Part shown: piece after piece, positions 61,640 through 64,000 of the stretch
Numbering within the stretch: the stretch's first letter is position 1
Layout: the number at the start of each line of letters is the position of its first letter
Assembly: GCA_018816735.1 (NCBI GenBank)
Contig: JAHIVH010000088.1
Coordinates: 62,001-126,000 of the forward strand
From: Pseudomonadota bacterium
GTDB taxonomy: Bacteria; Desulfobacterota; Desulfobacteria; Desulfobacterales; JAHIVH01
Reading direction: 5' to 3'
DNA length: 64,000 bases
Notes under the pieces: generated by a model
The model's database searches: none
Told to the model about the DNA's origin: nothing
What the model saw: only the letters and a program-made list of their open reading frames with translations
Made by a program: the position numbers and the translations under genes

Positions 61640-63135
61640 AGTTCAAAACCCTCCCGTTCAAGCAGCAGTTCCAGTTCATTTTCCGCAGTTTCAAGTTCGG
61701 CCAGCTTGGCTTTGAAATCCCGGAGGGCTTCTTCTACGGTAATTTTTTCTTCTTCGAGCGGTTTTTGGACGTACCTTGCAATGTTCAGGTTGAAATCATT
61801 TTCTTTGAGCTCGGCATACTCGACCCAGCGGGTAACGCCTTCTTCCTCAAAAGAGGCCTGCTTTTGTTTCTTGTAGAGCTGGTAAATCTCGTCGGCCTGT
61901 CCCGTGGTCATGGTGTTTTGAGCTCGGCCTTTGGTGTAGATTTCCTCTGCGTTGATAAACAACACCGGAGATTTTGCTTTGACTGATTTTCTCAAAACAA
62001 GGATGGAGGCAGGAATTCCTGTTCCATAGAACAAATTGCCTGCTAATCCAATCACCGCTTCAATAGCACCCAAGTCTAAGAGTTTCTTCCGGATCTTCGC
62101 CTCTGCACCGGATCTGAACAAAACTCCATGAGGCAGAACAACAGCCATCCGGCCACTGCCTTCCTTCATGGATGTGTACATGTGCATGACCCATGCGAAG
62201 TCACCGTTGGTCTTCGGAGCCAACCCGAATGTATGCCTGTTAAAAGGATCAGAGGACCACTTATCGTGGCCCCATTCCTTTAGGCTGAATGGCGGATTTG
62301 CGATTACGCAATCAAATTGTTCCAGGCGGTCGTATGTTAAAAACTTTGGATCTCTCAGGGTATCTCCGCGTCGTATTTCAAAATCTTCCATCCCGTGGAG
62401 ATAGAGGTTCATCCGGGCGATCGCTTCAGTCGTCAGGTTCTTCTCCTGTCCTTTGAGCTTCAGCAAACGTGGGTCGCCACCATGCTCACGAACATGATGA
62501 ACGGTTTCCAAAAGCATACCGCCGGTACCACAGGCAGGGTCGTAAACGGTTTCGCCGGGCTGAGGGTCCAGCACGTTGACCATTAAGCGGACGATTGATC
62601 GTGGCGTATAGAACTCTCCGGCCTTCTTGTTGGCCTTGTCGGCAAATCGCTTGATCAGATATTCATAGGCTCTACCCATGTCGTCATCACGAACATGACC
62701 GACGCCGAGCCTTATTTTGTTAAAGTGGTTCAGGAGCTGAAGGAGCAGATGGTCTGGCAGGCGTTCTTTATTAGTCCATGGCGCATCTCCAAAAATTCCA
62801 TAGAGACGGTCATTTGTTTTTTCGATTCCAAGAAAAGCAACTTTCAGCGCTTTACCTACATCCTTTGTTGCGGCAATGACATTATTCCAATGACATCCCT
62901 CTGGCACTTCAATGCGGTGCTGTTCTGGTGCTTTTGCCATTTCTTCATCGCCATAAAAGACCATGGCTTCTTCAAACTCTTCATCATAAACATCACAGAC
63001 TCGCTTAAAAAAAAGGATTGGAAAGATGTACGTCTTATAATCAGACGCATCAATGGGGCCTGTAATTATATGTGCCGCTTCCCATAAATGACGCTCTAAG
63101 TCATTAAGCGATAGCTTGCTTTTTTGATCATTCAT
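61636..63135 (-). CDS. hsdM: Type I restriction enzyme methyltransferase subunit, copy 2
   Basis: Second HsdM of the locus, 499 residues. N domain 10-155 (LWEAAHIITGPIDASDYKTYIFPILFFKRV), motif I YDPACGTGGML at 198-208, motif IV NPPF at 280-283, then GDFAWVMHMYTSMKEGSGRMAVVLPHGVLF, and a C-terminal coiled coil (TVEEALRDFKAKLAELETAENELELLLE) absent from copy 1. ATG 63162 is a possible longer start; neither has a strong ribosome site. It is first of the R-M genes after the HTH regulator. Usually such a locus has one hsdM, so a heterodimeric methyltransferase is possible. Confidence 0.93.
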   Translation of the reverse strand: MNDQKSKLSLNDLERHLWEAAHIITGPIDASDYKTYIFPILFFKRVCDVYDEEFEEAMVFYGDEEMAKAPEQHRIEVPEGCHWNNVIAATKDVGKALKVAFLGIEKTNDRLYGIFGDAPWTNKERLPDHLLLQLLNHFNKIRLGVGHVRDDDMGRAYEYLIKRFADKANKKAGEFYTPRSIVRLMVNVLDPQPGETVYDPACGTGGMLLETVHHVREHGGDPRLLKLKGQEKNLTTEAIARMNLYLHGMEDFEIRRGDTLRDPKFLTYDRLEQFDCVIANPPFSLKEWGHDKWSSDPFNRHTFGLAPKTNGDFAWVMHMYTSMKEGSGRMAVVLPHGVLFRSGAEAKIRKKLLDLGAIEAVIGLAGNLFYGTGIPASILVLRKSVKAKSPVLFINAEEIYTKGRAQNTMTTGQADEIYQLYKKQKQASFEEEGVTRWVEYAELKENDFNLNIARYVQKPLEEEKITVEEALRDFKAKLAELETAENELELLLEREGFEL

Positions 63136-63167
63136 ATTCAGTTTTCCGTCTTCCCGAGTCATCAATC

Positions 63168-63362
63168 TTATTTTTGATCGGTCGTGTCAGATGCCGCGCC
63201 ACCGTTTTCCACCCACTTGTCCACCTGATCTTTCTTAAACTTCCAAAGGCGGCCGATCTTATGGGCAGGCATGCCTTTTTCGCTTATCCACTTATAAACC
63301 GTATCTCGTTTGATCCCGAGGTATTCACCGATTTCATCTACGGATAACCATCTGTCTTCCAT
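63168..63362 (-). CDS. Excisionase/AlpA-like helix-turn-helix protein
   Basis: 64 residues, MerR/excisionase-type winged helix: WLSVDEIGEYLGIKRDTVYKWISEKGMPAHKIGRLWKFKKDQVDKWV, the standard helix-turn-helix_17 pattern. ATG 63362 has TGGAG six bases upstream; an ATG 15 bases earlier lacks a site. First gene of the operon, 32 bases before the hsdM copy 2 start. Such proteins control islands (AlpA) or R-M expression; here it likely binds the dyad-rich region just upstream and autoregulates. Not a recombinase. Confidence 0.88.
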   Translation of the reverse strand: MEDRWLSVDEIGEYLGIKRDTVYKWISEKGMPAHKIGRLWKFKKDQVDKWVENGGAASDTTDQK

Positions 63363-63395
63363 TTTCGACTCCACCATTCTTTTGAGGGCCGCCCA

Positions 63396-63640
63396 AACGG
63401 CTCGTCACATGTTGACCGGAAGGTATCCCATATGGACACAATCAGGCTATATTAGGTTAAACAGGGTCAAGATACATGGTTGAAATGAAAAAATCAAGTT
63501 TTCTTTCCGGGTTTAACCGATTTTGGCCCTATTTCTTACCGTTTCAGTACCAATCGGGCAGGAAAATGGTAAAAAATTGAGCGACCATCCGACACGTTCT
63601 CCGTTTCTCCGGTAAGTAAGGTTTAAACAAACCAGAACAC
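63396..63640. promoter_or_regulatory. Dyad-rich control region of the restriction operon
   Basis: Gene-free region between the divergent HTH gene and the small plus-strand ORF. It has GGTTAAAC (63455-63462) facing GTTTAACC (63511-63518), a third related GGTTTAAAC (63620-63628), and CTTACCG near 63535 facing CGGTAAG near 63610. These spaced half-sites suit an HTH regulator and may control both directions. No clear -35/-10 pair was found. Confidence 0.4.
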
Positions 63641-63651
63641 TGGAGAAAACT

Positions 63652-63843
63652 ATGGATATCAATGATTTGCTTGAAGGAATTGCCGATGCGTTTCGACAGT
63701 ATCAGGCGGAAATGGCAGAGCAGGCGCAGGCTTCAACCAACCCGGCCTTCACCGGACTTGAACCCGAAAGGGAATCTGAAAAAACAGAAAAAATAATGCC
63801 GACGGAGAAAGGAATTGAACAACATTTCCCGAAACAGGAGTGA
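63652..63843 (+). CDS. Small acidic protein of unknown function
   Basis: 63 residues: MDINDLLEGIADAFRQYQAEMAEQAQ then a low-complexity polar tail with ESEKTEKIMPTEKG. The first half could be one amphipathic helix. No recognised family. Start ATG 63652 has GGAG seven bases before it, better than chance for such a short frame, and codon use looks like coding sequence. Divergent to the HTH-hsdM operon and convergent with ssrA. Could be a small regulator or part of the island. Confidence 0.5.
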   Translation: MDINDLLEGIADAFRQYQAEMAEQAQASTNPAFTGLEPERESEKTEKIMPTEKGIEQHFPKQE

Positions 63844-63895
63844 TTGCAGGGCGTTTGGCTAAATGATCGATTTGGCGTAAGCCGCTAATTTATCA

Positions 63896-63949
63896 AAACA
63901 AAAAAACCGATTCTATTTACCAGGCTCGGTAACAGGATCGGTTTGTTTT
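63896..63949. terminator. Bidirectional terminator between the small ORF and ssrA
   Basis: AACCGATTCT (63905-63914) pairs with AGGATCGGTT (63934-63943), ten bases with one G-T pair, and inside it TTACC pairs with GGTAA. It is flanked by an A-run on the left and TTTGTTTT on the right, so it can act on both strands: after the small ORF, and after the ssrA 3' end at 63958. Confidence 0.8.
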
Positions 63950-63957
63950 AAAGTTAG

Positions 63958-64000
63958 TGGTGGAGGCGGCGGGAGTTGAACCCGCGTCCTAAGAAAATTC
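63958..64000 (-). ncRNA. ssrA: tmRNA, 3' end only (cut by window edge)
   Basis: The minus strand reads GGACGCGGGTTCAACTCCCG followed by CCGCCTCCACCA, the tRNA-like 3' domain of tmRNA: T-stem GCGGG/CCCGC, T-loop TTCAACT and the encoded CCA at 63958. Only the last 43 bases lie in the window. tmRNA rescues stalled ribosomes. The 3' end is a frequent integration site, so the island to the left may have entered here. Confidence 0.9.

Noticed and set aside
1-64000. CRISPR array or cas genes
   Set aside because: No regularly spaced direct repeats with spacers and no Cas-like proteins in the window.

Overview
The window reads as a chromosome segment from a Gram-negative, flagellated, type IV-piliated anaerobe, most likely a Desulfobacterota (Desulfobacterales-type) bacterium. 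This is inferred from the gene set: PomA/MotA stator protein, minor pilin operon, ADP-forming acetate-CoA ligase, a DHH-CBS-CCA-transferase fusion and a PurS-PurL fusion. No taxonomic marker was aligned.

Layout. 1-8.3 kb: end of motA with an upstream response regulator/HD-GYP-like gene, an HD phosphohydrolase, a secreted LysM protein, a PilB/GspE ATPase and a minor pilin operon (fimT, pilW, pilV, pilX). 8.9-24.4 kb: housekeeping genes, all on the minus strand: purQ, purL, rseP, dxr, cdsA, uppS, frr, pyrH, tsf, rpsB, prmC, prfA, rpmE, rho, coaE. 24.7-27.7 kb: adk, rpsU, folC and a CheY-like regulator on the plus strand. 27.7-34.9 kb: a DUF349/HEAT protein, a glycosyltransferase, a methyltransferase, a diguanylate cyclase and a nitroreductase. 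34.9-49.7 kb: an MFS-acyltransferase fusion, ADP-forming acetyl-CoA synthetase, a PilS-like kinase, pilC, a radical SAM/winged-helix protein, the CCA-transferase fusion and a 1368-residue membrane protein of unknown function.

49.7-63.9 kb is accessory. Its core is a minus-strand run of nine genes, mostly joined by 4-base stop/start overlaps: an excisionase-like HTH protein, two different HsdM methyltransferases, a DUF1016 (YhcG-type) nuclease, HsdS, HsdR, a DUF6880-like protein, a pRiA4b ORF-3-like protein and a RhuM-like protein. Beyond it lie a tRNA-like remnant with short periodic repeats, a frameshifted four-helix-bundle gene and a second pRiA4b ORF-3 paralogue. The right edge carries the 3' end of ssrA (tmRNA), a common integration site for mobile islands, though no integrase is visible.

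The most unusual item is the nine-gene restriction/defence operon with two complete but distinct HsdM subunits and a conserved-looking tail of three non-R-M genes. Starts were re-chosen where a Shine-Dalgarno sequence and family length favoured an internal codon; several genes appear to start with TTG.
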